DNA of 54,398 nucleotides, from contig ALPF01000031.1 of NCBI GenBank assembly GCA_000291825.1, positions 1-54,398 on the forward strand, written 5' to 3'. Below, piece after piece: positions 26,142 to 33,301 of this stretch. Under the pieces are notes generated by a model. It was given only the letters and a program-made list of their open reading frames with translations, was not told the DNA's origin and did not search any database. The translations under genes were made by a program, and so were the position numbers. Origin of the DNA: Prochlorococcus sp. W8. Its GTDB lineage: Bacteria; Cyanobacteriota; Cyanobacteriia; PCC-6307; Cyanobiaceae. The number at the start of each line of letters is the position of its first letter. The stretch's first letter is position 1.

Positions 26142-26175
26142 ATTTGTAGAGTGTTTTTGCTCAAGTAATAATGCT
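26142..26175 (-). promoter_or_regulatory. Promoter/leader block shared with 25252-25285
   Basis: Minus-strand sequence AGCATT, then AAAAACACTCTACAAAT, 45 bases before the ATG of the 64-residue protein. It aligns with the block upstream of the 48-residue protein, where TATAAAAT replaces TACAAAT. The conservation outside the coding region suggests duplication together with the promoter or common control. Confidence 0.5.
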
Positions 26176-26209
26176 TTGCGGTTCACAGCACTATATTTAT
26201 CTATTTCAT

Positions 26210-26306
26210 AGGAGTATAAAGAATTTAGGAGTCAAAGGAACTTCAAACATTTAGGAAAACGAAGTTCAAGACTCGAAAGGGGCAAACACATGCCCCTTTA
26301 TTTTTT
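26210..26306 (+). ncRNA. Candidate small RNA with two hairpins
   Basis: The first hairpin GAACTTC (26238-26244)/GAAGTTC (26261-26267) encloses a loop with TTTAGGAAAAC. It is followed by a strong terminator, AAAGGGGCA/TGCCCCTTT (26276-26299, loop AACACA) with the T-rich tail TTTATTTTTT. No ORF of note precedes it. The 5' end is uncertain. The GC-rich terminator is conspicuous in this AT-rich stretch and argues for a discrete transcript on the plus strand; the hairpin could also terminate a minus-strand transcript. Confidence 0.5.
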
Positions 26307-26498
26307 CCATTAACTCTTAATATACTTATCAAATAGCTTTTCTTCTATTAATTTTTCCAATAAATCCCCCATGTAAATGGTTTTAAAAATACAATAAATT
26401 TACTTTATTTATATCTTAAGTTGATATTTTTTAATCTAAATCGATAAACTTTTTAATTTTAAATTATTTTACTAGATTTAATGAAGTAAATTAATAGA

Positions 26499-26603
26499 AT
26501 GGAATTTATCACACCTCAAATTGCAATTGGATTATTACTAATAAGTATCGGTTTAGTTAGTAAATTTGAGATTAAATTTGAAATTTTTAAAGAAAAAGAG
26601 TAA
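26499..26603 (+). CDS. 34-residue one-helix membrane microprotein
   Basis: MEFITPQIAIGLLLISIGLV followed by SKFEIKFEIFKEKE: one predicted transmembrane helix (about residues 7-21) with a charged C-terminal tail. The helix-plus-amphipathic-tail layout is coding-like, but no Shine-Dalgarno is obvious (AATAGA precedes the ATG). No family recognised. It resembles the many one-helix microproteins of picocyanobacteria. Confidence 0.45.
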   Translation: MEFITPQIAIGLLLISIGLVSKFEIKFEIFKEKE

Positions 26604-26733
26604 AAATTTAAATCTGTAAAATCAAACCATTAATTACTTAGCAAGAGCAAATTTGTAACTGCTTAATATTCTATGTTTATTAGACATTGAAAATTTTTTA
26701 AAGTATAAATGGATAAATTTTTTTAAGTACATT

Positions 26734-27027
26734 ATGTTTGTAAGCATTGATTTATGCCTAGTGCCAATTGGGGTTGGAACGTCTTTATCTCCTTATATAA
26801 AAGAATGTAAAAAAATTATTGAGACATATGATTTAACTTATGAATTAGGTGCAAATGGGACAGCAATAGAGGGAGATTGGTCAGAAGTATTTGAATGTAT
26901 TAGACAATGTCATGAACAAATTCATGAGAAAGGTGCTCCTAGAATTTATACAACAATAAAAGTAAATACAAGAATTGACAAGAAGCAAACTTTTGCAGAA
27001 AAATTAAAAAGTGTATTAGATAATTAA
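26734..27027 (+). CDS. MTH1187/YkoF-type thiamine-binding protein
   Basis: 97 residues. The start FVSIDLCLVPIGVGTSLSPYI and the middle YELGANGTAIEGDWSEVFECI are characteristic of the DUF77/MTH1187 family, which folds as a ferredoxin-like dimer and binds thiamine or related ligands. C-terminal KGAPRIYTTIKVNTRIDK is also typical. Cytosolic; alone in its transcript. A TATAAAT box lies about 30 bases upstream. Confidence 0.88.
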   Translation: MFVSIDLCLVPIGVGTSLSPYIKECKKIIETYDLTYELGANGTAIEGDWSEVFECIRQCHEQIHEKGAPRIYTTIKVNTRIDKKQTFAEKLKSVLDN

Positions 27028-27135
27028 TCTACACTAATTAAATTGAATACATATCTAATAGTAGATTTTTTGGTGGTTTGATAATTATTACATTTATCAA
27101 CTAATATTAAATAAAATAAAGAAAGGTGATTTTTG

Positions 27136-27453
27136 ATGAATAATTACACAAATGTTGAAGTAAGTAAATTAGCAAATATTTATTTTGAAGGTAAAGTTAT
27201 TAGTCGGAATATATTTTTTAAAGATGGTTCCAAAAAAACATTAGGAGTAATGTTGGTTGGTGAATATGAATTTAAAACTATATCAAGAGAAGTTATGGAA
27301 ATTATATCTGGAGAATTAAAATTTAAAGTTGATGGCACTGATAATTGGCAATTGATAAAAGAAGGTATGAGCTTTAATGTTCCAAATAAGTCTTCATTCA
27401 AAGTAAAGGTTTTAGAGTTAGTAAACTATAGTTGTTCTTATATTGAAGAGTAA
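27136..27453 (+). CDS. ppnP: Pyrimidine/purine nucleoside phosphorylase PpnP-like
   Basis: 105 residues from the ATG at 27136; a TTG one codon earlier extends the frame. It is a small cupin: NVEVSKLANIYFEGKVISRNIFF, KTLGVMLVGEYEFKT, EVMEIISGELKFKV and MSFNVPNKSSFKVKV match the former DUF1255/YaiE family, now known as PpnP, which phosphorolyses a range of nucleosides. GAAAGGTGA upstream is a reasonable ribosome site. It would act in nucleoside salvage. Confidence 0.87.
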   Translation: MNNYTNVEVSKLANIYFEGKVISRNIFFKDGSKKTLGVMLVGEYEFKTISREVMEIISGELKFKVDGTDNWQLIKEGMSFNVPNKSSFKVKVLELVNYSCSYIEE

Positions 27454-27491
27454 AAAATGCTTAAAAATTAATATAGTTTGTATATTTTAAA

Positions 27492-27746
27492 CTATATATT
27501 ATTCTCTTTCATTCTCATTTTATAGAAACTCTCTTCGCATCTAACTAATATTCCTTTATATCCTTTTGGAAAGTAATTTATAAATTGATCTAATATAATT
27601 TTTTCTGGAAAAATTCCTTTTACAAGAAAAACAACTCTTTTATCTTTTTGTATTAAAAAATGAGGTGGTAAATTCTTCATTAATACTCTCCAGGTTTTAT
27701 CTGAAGCAATAATTCCTTTATAGTCATCAGGAAAATGTTCTCTCAT
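27492..27746 (-). CDS. Hypothetical protein, PPH-paralogue 1
   Basis: 84 residues from the ATG at 27746 (MREHFPDDYKGIIASDKTWR); a GTG four codons upstream is open as well. It contains LPPHFLIQKDKRVVFLVKG and NYFPKGYKGILVRCEESFYK. The C-terminal 58 residues align with the separate 64-residue protein at 27911-28105 (TPPHIILQSTKEVIFYLSK...LTGYKVMTIKSK). No known domain; soluble alpha/beta pattern. Function unknown. Confidence 0.65.
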   Translation of the reverse strand: MREHFPDDYKGIIASDKTWRVLMKNLPPHFLIQKDKRVVFLVKGIFPEKIILDQFINYFPKGYKGILVRCEESFYKMRMKENNI

Positions 27747-27910
27747 AATTGGTTTCACTGCCAGTTTTGCAGGGAACCCAGAAATTATATGAAAATAAAC
27801 TAATTATTTTTTATCTAAAACAATATGTGGAAAAGGAATTGGATTTTTACCATATTTTTTTATATTCCTTTGTGAATTTTGATTTCCTTCGCATTCTTAT
27901 GGAAATTATT

Positions 27911-28105
27911 TTACTTATAGTTCTGATCTTTTAATTTATTGAAAATGCACTTGCTTTTTATAGTCATAACTTTATAGCCAGTTAAATTCAAAGTTTCCAT
28001 CCATAGTTTAATATCTAAGCTAGAATTATAGTCTTTAGACAGGTAAAATATTACTTCTTTAGTCGATTGTAAAATAATATGAGGTGGTGTTTTTATTGTT
28101 TCCAT
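27911..28105 (-). CDS. Hypothetical protein, PPH-paralogue 2
   Basis: 64 residues. Starts METIKTPPHIILQSTKEVIF and ends with CIFNKLKDQNYK. It matches the C-terminal domain of the protein at 27492-27746, lacking that protein's first ~25 residues. It lies 164 bases upstream of it on the same strand. Function unknown; the pair suggests local duplication. Confidence 0.65.
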   Translation of the reverse strand: METIKTPPHIILQSTKEVIFYLSKDYNSSLDIKLWMETLNLTGYKVMTIKSKCIFNKLKDQNYK

Positions 28106-28210
28106 AGAGCCATAATATTATACATTTTTTCTAAAATGGTGTTCATTTTTTGATCTGAGAACAAAATGTTTTTTGGACTATCTAAGCAATATCAAGTAAA
28201 AAAGCATAAA

Positions 28211-28402
28211 TCAATTTTTTTCTTTTTTGAGATTCTTAAAACTTCTTTTTTCACTCTCTTCACTTAAGTTTAAGTCGTTTTTTCTGAATCTTCCAGGAAT
28301 AATATGAAGAGACTGCTTTGAATAGATTCTTGCTTCAAAAACATTTTTCAAAAAATAGTAGATTGGTATTATTACCCTTAAATCTTTATTTTGGAAGTTA
28401 AT
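28211..28402 (-). pseudogene. In-frame continuation after the stop of the 195-residue gene
   Basis: Directly after the TAA at 28403-28405 the same frame stays open for 63 codons to a TGA at 28211-28213. The sequence looks coding: INFQNKDLRVIIPIYYFLKN, VFEARIYSKQSLHIIPGRFR, then a charged tail. It has no ATG, GTG or TTG near its start (first TTG about 18 codons in). It may be the detached C-terminus of the upstream protein, split by a nonsense change, or a read-through product. Confidence 0.45.
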
Positions 28403-28990
28403 TTAATATGTACGTAATCTTTTTGTTATTTTTCCAGGTTTTTTTTGTATTTTTTTAATTTCTTTTCCAAAGTACTCTAGATGGCAAACCCATTCAAAAA
28501 ACTCATTCCCAGTGTCTAATTTTTTTGTATAAATATCTAATTTATTTGGTTCAAATAGTTCTCCTTTCAAGAATGTTAATTCTCCATAAATTCCTTTCCA
28601 GTCTTCTTGATACTCTAAATAATATTCATCATCATTATATTCCCAATGATTAATGCATTTCCTAGGAATTTTTTCAAATGAATTAGTCAGCACTAGGTCT
28701 TCAGGATTTAAATCCCCACGATAAATCCCTAATTTTTTTAATTGCTTAAACTCAAATATCTCTCTTTCTTTTGTATTAAGATTTTCGAATATAATGCTCA
28801 TTGTATTAGAAAAGCTTAAGTATTTATTTTCTAACTGTAATTTTCCTTCCTCTAATTCAAAATCTTCTTCATCCAAAATTGCACTACTGCATGCATGTCT
28901 TCCAATATATTCAAGTGAGATTTTGCCTATGTACCATCCATTTCCAATTATTGATAACTTTCTATTTGAATTTTTATTATTAACAATCAT
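28403..28990 (-). CDS. Hypothetical protein of 195 residues
   Basis: MIVNNKNSNRKLSIIGNGWY begins a soluble, acidic protein with WYIGKISLEYIGRHACSSAI, an aromatic stretch (HWEYNDDEYYLEYQEDWKGIYGEL) and a basic end KKPGKITKRLRTY. No domain recognised; it has mixed beta strands. Upstream 500 bases lack genes. The frame continues past its stop (see 28211-28402), so it may be truncated. Confidence 0.65.
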   Translation of the reverse strand: MIVNNKNSNRKLSIIGNGWYIGKISLEYIGRHACSSAILDEEDFELEEGKLQLENKYLSFSNTMSIIFENLNTKEREIFEFKQLKKLGIYRGDLNPEDLVLTNSFEKIPRKCINHWEYNDDEYYLEYQEDWKGIYGELTFLKGELFEPNKLDIYTKKLDTGNEFFEWVCHLEYFGKEIKKIQKKPGKITKRLRTY

Positions 28991-29489
28991 ATAATTTGTT
29001 TTTACATATATTTTCGTAATTGATTAAATATAAAATTTGATTTTTTATTTTTAAAAAATAATAGCACTTTAATCTTTTATATTGCAATTGTAAACTTATA
29101 TTTATTATTTTCTTTAAAAGTTGATTTATATAAACCCTTTTTAATCACTTTTTAGCTTTTATTAATAATTATTTTTTTCTATTCCCCTAATAATATTTTT
29201 TGTGTATTAGATTCTCAATTTTAAAAATTTTTATTATTCTAAATCAATTTCTGTTTTTAGCGGTAATCTATAAGTTTATATCTTAATTATTGATTTATTA
29301 AGAAAGATATTTTAGTTAATTTAAATTTATCAAATTCATTAATTCTCATTCTTATCAATTTAAATAATACAAATTATCTTTTTAGTTATTAATTATTCAG
29401 ATTATGCTTATGAATCATTTAAGAATTTATTTATTTAACAAGTTTATAATAATTATAATTAATAAAATTTGAAAAATTTAATTTTAAAA
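28991..29489. other. AT-rich gene-free stretch
   Basis: About 500 bases, extremely AT-rich, with many stops in all frames and only 20-codon ORFs. No hairpin with a T-run, tRNA or convincing repeat is visible. It probably holds the promoters of the divergent genes on either side. Confidence 0.6.
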
Positions 29490-30254
29490 ATGCATCTACC
29501 AATACAAGATCAAACCGTCTTTATTTCAGGATCTGGGAGAGGTCTTGGGTCTGAAATCGCTAAATCTTTTTATAGGGAGGGTGCAAGGATAATAATAAAT
29601 TACAGAAAATCAAGGAAAAATGCAGAAGAATTAGCTGATAAATTTGGTAAAAACGCTTTTTTATTAAAGGGAGATATTAGGAATAAAAAAGAAGTTTTTA
29701 ATATGCAAAGAGAACTAAATAATAATCAAATTAGCATTACTACAATTATTCATAATGCGATAAATGACTATAGTTTTAATGGCGAAAAAAGAAAGAAAAT
29801 CGACGAAATTTCGTGGGTTGATTTTCAAGGGCAAATAGAAACTTCACAGAAAGGATTATTAAATTTACTACAAGTTTTTACTCCAAGCATGAGAGAAAAT
29901 CAGTTTGGAAGAGTAATAACTATTGGAACAAATTTATTTCAAAATCCAGTTGTCCCATATCATGACTATACTGCCTCAAAAGGTGGACTATTGTCTTTAA
30001 CAAGAACTGCTGCCATAGATTTAGGACCTGATAATATCACGGTAAATATGGTGTCTGGGGGATTATTAAAAATTACAGATGCGAGTAAAGCTACTCCTGA
30101 TAGTGTTTTTGATTATATTGCAGGTATCACTCCTCTAAGAAAAATTACTACCACGAAAGATTTTGCAGATGCAGTTTTATTTTTTGCATCTCCTTGGGCT
30201 AGAGCAGTAACTGGTCAAAACTTAATAGTGGATGGAGGATTGGTATTAAATTAA
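29490..30254 (+). CDS. SDR-family oxidoreductase, 3-oxoacyl-ACP-reductase-like
   Basis: 254 residues from the ATG at 29490; an upstream TTG at 29469 keeps the frame open. The cofactor loop FISGSGRGLGSEIAKSF (TGxxxGxG variant), IIHNAIND (NAG replaced by NAI), active-site Tyr in YHDYTASKGGL (YxxxK) and the C-terminal VTGQNLIVDGG are all present. This is a classical SDR of FabG type, but a second FabG-like enzyme in an accessory region probably serves another substrate. GTITVNM-like DNITVNMVSGG supports FabG-type folding. Confidence 0.9.
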   Translation: MHLPIQDQTVFISGSGRGLGSEIAKSFYREGARIIINYRKSRKNAEELADKFGKNAFLLKGDIRNKKEVFNMQRELNNNQISITTIIHNAINDYSFNGEKRKKIDEISWVDFQGQIETSQKGLLNLLQVFTPSMRENQFGRVITIGTNLFQNPVVPYHDYTASKGGLLSLTRTAAIDLGPDNITVNMVSGGLLKITDASKATPDSVFDYIAGITPLRKITTTKDFADAVLFFASPWARAVTGQNLIVDGGLVLN

Positions 30255-30286
30255 TCAAAACAAACCTCTTTTAGCTTGTTGTATAC

Positions 30287-31141
30287 ATGATTGATCTAAA
30301 AAGAAATAGTAAAAAAGAATTGGTTATTGCTCAAGGTTTAAGAACAAAATCATCATCCATTTATTCTCCTAATCAAAAAGGGGATTTTAAAATTAGTAGA
30401 GGGAAATTTTTCAATTTTTTATGCTGTAAAAGATGTTTCTATCTTGATCGAATAAAAGGTTTAGAATCACCTGGTTTGCCAGGCTGGTCTTTAAATGAAA
30501 CTACAGATTTGCTTTTAAAAAAAGAATTTGATTATTGTAGAGAAAGGCAAATTCCACATCGTTTATTTATATCAAATAATTTAGATAATTTAGTTCCTTT
30601 TTATCATGATGAACTTGATAATTGGAGAGATTCCTTGCACAAAGGTTTAACACTCCGATATAAAAAAACTAATATCATTTTAACTGGAGGAATTGATGAT
30701 ATCTGGCAAAATAAAATCTCTAAGAAATTAATAATTGTGGATTATAAATCGCAAGCCAAACTAGGTCGGTTAGATAAGATTAATTATCTACAAGATCCGT
30801 ATCATGAAGGATATAAAATACAGATGGATTTTTATGCATATCTTCTTTTAGGCATGGGATTTAAATTGGATGCAACTTCATATTTTCTGGTGTGCAATGC
30901 TAAAAGAGATGATGAGGTTTTCGATAAAACTTTAAATTTTGATGAGTATTTAGTTCCCTATTTTTGGAATATAAATTGGATCGAAAATAAGTTAGAAGAA
31001 ATGATCAATGTAATGAATAGTAAAGAAATACCTCAATCAAATTTATCTTGTAAAAACTGTGCTTATTCAGAGCAATATGCCAAAACAATATATAAAGAAA
31101 TTAATCCTGATAAGATTGAAATTCAAGGAAGTCTTTTTTAG
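30287..31141 (+). CDS. PD-(D/E)XK nuclease superfamily protein
   Basis: 284 residues with the RecB/Cas4-like layout. An N-terminal FLCCKRCFYLDRIKGL gives paired cysteines, the nuclease core is GGIDDIWQ (Asp) then LIIVDYKSQAK (D-x-K), and C-terminal SCKNCAYSEQY supplies two more cysteines, consistent with a four-Cys Fe-S or zinc clamp. The motif YKIQMDFYAYLL is typical of motif QxxxY. No cas genes are near. It could act in DNA repair or processing, but the target is unknown. Confidence 0.85.
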   Translation: MIDLKRNSKKELVIAQGLRTKSSSIYSPNQKGDFKISRGKFFNFLCCKRCFYLDRIKGLESPGLPGWSLNETTDLLLKKEFDYCRERQIPHRLFISNNLDNLVPFYHDELDNWRDSLHKGLTLRYKKTNIILTGGIDDIWQNKISKKLIIVDYKSQAKLGRLDKINYLQDPYHEGYKIQMDFYAYLLLGMGFKLDATSYFLVCNAKRDDEVFDKTLNFDEYLVPYFWNINWIENKLEEMINVMNSKEIPQSNLSCKNCAYSEQYAKTIYKEINPDKIEIQGSLF

Positions 31142-31268
31142 TTTTTCGTGAAATATAAGAAGTTCTTTCTGATAATTTTTAGAAAAAATATTCTTAAACT
31201 ATTTAATGGCGCAGTAACAAAAATAATTATTCTCACAAAAAATAAATCTAATTTATAGTGAATTAACA

Positions 31269-31316
31269 GAACAGTTTTTAGAACAGTTTAATGAACAGTT
31301 AATGGAACATAAGATT
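31269..31316. repeat. Four tandem 12-bp units
   Basis: GAACAGTTTTTA, GAACAGTTTAAT, GAACAGTTAATG and GAACATAAGATT begin at 31269, 31281, 31293 and 31305: exact 12-bp spacing with a decaying right half. It lies between the nuclease and hydrolase genes in non-coding DNA. Confidence 0.75.
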
Positions 31317-31380
31317 AATCTTTTGATCTTAAACTACTTAAAATTCAGTAAATTAATTTTAAAGTTTCATTTTTAGATAG

Positions 31381-32115
31381 ATATTTCATATATTTAGATA
31401 TATATTTGGAATAGCTTCGTATAGTCTAATCAAAAATCCTGTTGTTATCTTAGGTGGTTTCCTTGTTACTTCAGAGGCATATTTAAATATAAAAAATTTT
31501 TTAGAAAATAATTGCAATAGAAAGGTATATATTGTAGAAATAACCAGAATTGATTGGTTAAATTCTAGTAGTTTAAAAGGTTGGATTAATATTCTTGATA
31601 AAGTTCAGGATACTGTTTCTAAAATTTTGTGTGATACGAAAACTGAAAAAATTGATTTCATTGGGCATAGCTCTGGTGGAATCATGCTGAGACTTTATCT
31701 TTCAGATCAACTGTTTGGAGGTAAGAGATATAATGGAAAATCAATTACCGAAAACTTAATTACTCTTGGTAGCCCCAATCAAGCATTAAGAGCTACAAAG
31801 TTAAGAAAGTTTGTTGATAAGGAATATCCTGGAAGTTTTTTTAACGAAGTTAATTATATATCTGTAGGAGGCGTAGTAGATATTCGATCAAAGGAAGCTT
31901 ACTTTTTAACAAAATTTTTAGCGCGTCGTTCATATGAATCAATTTCAGGTGATTTTCATTGTGAAGGTGATGGCTTAGTGCCACTATCATCATCTTTATT
32001 AGAAGGTTCTAATAAAGTAATTCTTCAAGATACATTTCATGGAGGTATATTTGGGAAATTTTGGTATGGTTCTAAATCTAGGGTGATGGATTGGTGGAGA
32101 ACAATCAAGCTATAA
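31381..32115 (+). CDS. Alpha/beta hydrolase (lipase-like), start codon not canonical
   Basis: The frame opens after a TAG at 31378-31380 and runs to 32115 (244 codons plus stop). Coding similarity is continuous from about residue 20: NPVVILGGFLVTSEAYLNIK, then the nucleophile elbow DFIGHSSGGIMLRLYL (GHSSG, catalytic Ser), a possible catalytic Asp in GDGLVPLSSS and His in DTFHGGIFGKFW. It is related to PGAP1/triacylglycerol-lipase-like proteins. No ATG or GTG occurs before the GHSSG, and the first TTG (31627) would delete the N-terminal strand. It may start at ATA/ATT or be a 5'-damaged gene. Confidence 0.7.
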   Translation: MFHIFRYIFGIASYSLIKNPVVILGGFLVTSEAYLNIKNFLENNCNRKVYIVEITRIDWLNSSSLKGWINILDKVQDTVSKILCDTKTEKIDFIGHSSGGIMLRLYLSDQLFGGKRYNGKSITENLITLGSPNQALRATKLRKFVDKEYPGSFFNEVNYISVGGVVDIRSKEAYFLTKFLARRSYESISGDFHCEGDGLVPLSSSLLEGSNKVILQDTFHGGIFGKFWYGSKSRVMDWWRTIKL

Positions 32116-32291
32116 ATTTCTTTCAAAAAATTTTGTTTATTGGACTGATTGAATAAAATTTATTGCTAAAATACTTTAGCTCTTTGATGAGTTTTGAAAG
32201 CTAATAAAATATATAAATTTGTAACTTTGAATGCGATAGCTCATGATTATTTTTTTTATGAACTAAGTTTTTATGGAGTGAAGTTTGTTTA

Positions 32292-32543
32292 ATGTATTTA
32301 GAAAAACAGCCAAAAGCTGAGCTTGATTGGAATATTAAAGAATTTAAAGAATATATTTATTCTCATTTTGGTAAAGGAGGGATTGAAGATATTGGCGCAA
32401 CAAAAGAACAGATTGATTTAGCAACTATAAAGGTAATTGAATACTGTTTAGAGGCAGGGGAATCGGATATCCAAGGTGTTTTCTCTTCTGATTTGAATTT
32501 AATCAAAGATATTTTGTTGAAAGATTTCGATTTAGGTTGCTAG
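32292..32543 (+). CDS. Hypothetical protein of 83 residues
   Basis: MYLEKQPKAELDWNIKEFKE starts an acidic, helix-rich soluble protein with HFGKGGIEDIGATKEQIDLATIKVI and a cysteine near each end of the second half. No domain recognised. It converges with the 60-residue ORF on the other strand, 4 bases from its stop. Confidence 0.6.
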   Translation: MYLEKQPKAELDWNIKEFKEYIYSHFGKGGIEDIGATKEQIDLATIKVIEYCLEAGESDIQGVFSSDLNLIKDILLKDFDLGC

Positions 32544-32547
32544 AAAT

Positions 32548-32730
32548 TTAACTTACTAGAAATTTTTTATTAATAAAGGCAGTTTCAGTTTGAACTCTAA
32601 GTTTTTCAAAATAATTTTGTTGCGTTTGATTTCCGGAAGAACATTTAATGCCAAAAAGAAGGCTCATATCAATATCATTAAATAATTTTCTATCTGAATT
32701 TTGAAAAGCTTTTTTATGAATCATTATCAT
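32548..32730 (-). CDS. Hypothetical protein of 60 residues
   Basis: MIMIHKKAFQNSDRKLFNDI then DMSLLFGIKCSSGNQTQQNY and FEKLRVQTETAFINKKFLVS. It starts with ATG (a second ATG two codons in). Charged, soluble, no known domain. The absence of a clear ribosome site leaves some doubt, but the amino-acid composition is coding-like. Confidence 0.45.
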   Translation of the reverse strand: MIMIHKKAFQNSDRKLFNDIDMSLLFGIKCSSGNQTQQNYFEKLRVQTETAFINKKFLVS

Positions 32731-33035
32731 AACGATTAGATGAATTACTAGAATGCCAATTGATTCCTTTAATTTATAGAGTCAAAATACCTAACGGTAT
32801 AAAAGATTCATTTATATGTATCTTTAGTTAATATGATTTAAAATTTTAATACAATTTCAAAGATAAATTAAATTATCTTTTTTTTTAAAGATAATTCTTT
32901 ACATCTATAGTTTTTAATTATTAACTATACATTTGATTAGTAATTTAAAAATATCTCTTGTAAATTGTCACATGTGACAGTTGAATTAGATAAACATTCC
33001 ATTAACACTCTTCAATCAATGCAGCTAAATTAATA
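32731..33035. other. Gene-free upstream region of sRNA copy B
   Basis: About 300 bases. At 32859-32886 an A/T stem AAAGATAA/TTATCTTT plus nine T could be a weak terminator. The palindrome at 32964-32981 is described separately. No ORF of interest seen. Confidence 0.5.
32964..32981. promoter_or_regulatory. Palindromic operator-like site upstream of sRNA copy B
   Basis: The perfect 14-bp palindrome TGTCACATGTGACA occupies 32966-32979. The same core lies upstream of sRNA copy A (25465-25474), at almost the same distance from GTAGGAG. A dimeric regulator site is the simplest reading; the regulator is unknown. It resembles but does not match the NtcA (GTA-N8-TAC) or CRP (TGTGA-N6-TCACA) consensus. 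Confidence 0.5.
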
Positions 33036-33129
33036 GTGTGTGTAGGAGTAAGTTGTAAATTCAGTGGAAACATGGAAACACTTGAATTTATAACTATCAA
33101 AAACCCATCTGAAAGGATGGGTTTTTTTT
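33036..33129 (+). ncRNA. Yfr2-family-like small RNA, copy B
   Basis: Plus-strand RNA beginning near GTGTGTAGGAG. The double element GTGGAAACATGGAAACAC (33064-33081) lies in a TTCA/TTGAA-flanked stem-loop. A strong terminator AAACCCATC/GATGGGTTT (33101-33124, loop TGAAAG) is followed by eight T. AAATTAATA upstream is a possible -10 region. It shares the 5' motif, loop and layout with copy A, which lies 7.6 kb away in opposite orientation. The terminators differ in sequence while the loop is conserved, as expected for functional RNA. Confidence 0.68.
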
Positions 33130-33301
33130 GTCAAAATTGTAATCAGGAGATAAATACCTAAAGTCACTCAAAGCCTCCATAATAATGTATGTTTTATTTT
33201 TAAAAAGAGGAAGATTTTAAAGTATTCAAAGAATGTTCTTGAAATTATTTTTGGGTAATTAAAAATTTCTTTTTGTAATCGCGTAGAACTTTAATACATT
33301 A

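Noticed and set aside
26310-26372. 20-residue minus-strand frame MGDLLEKLIEEKLFDKYIKS
   Set aside because: Acidic helix and ATG look tempting, but there is no ribosome site and it is too short to separate from chance in AT-rich DNA.
27749-27934. 61-codon plus-strand frame ending in a hydrophobic segment
   Set aside because: Opens at TTG inside the opposite gene, no ribosome site, and lacks family resemblance.
24660-33300. CRISPR array or cas genes near the PD-(D/E)XK nuclease
   Set aside because: No regularly spaced 25-40 bp repeats and no Cas1/Cas2-like proteins; the only tandem array has a 12-bp period.
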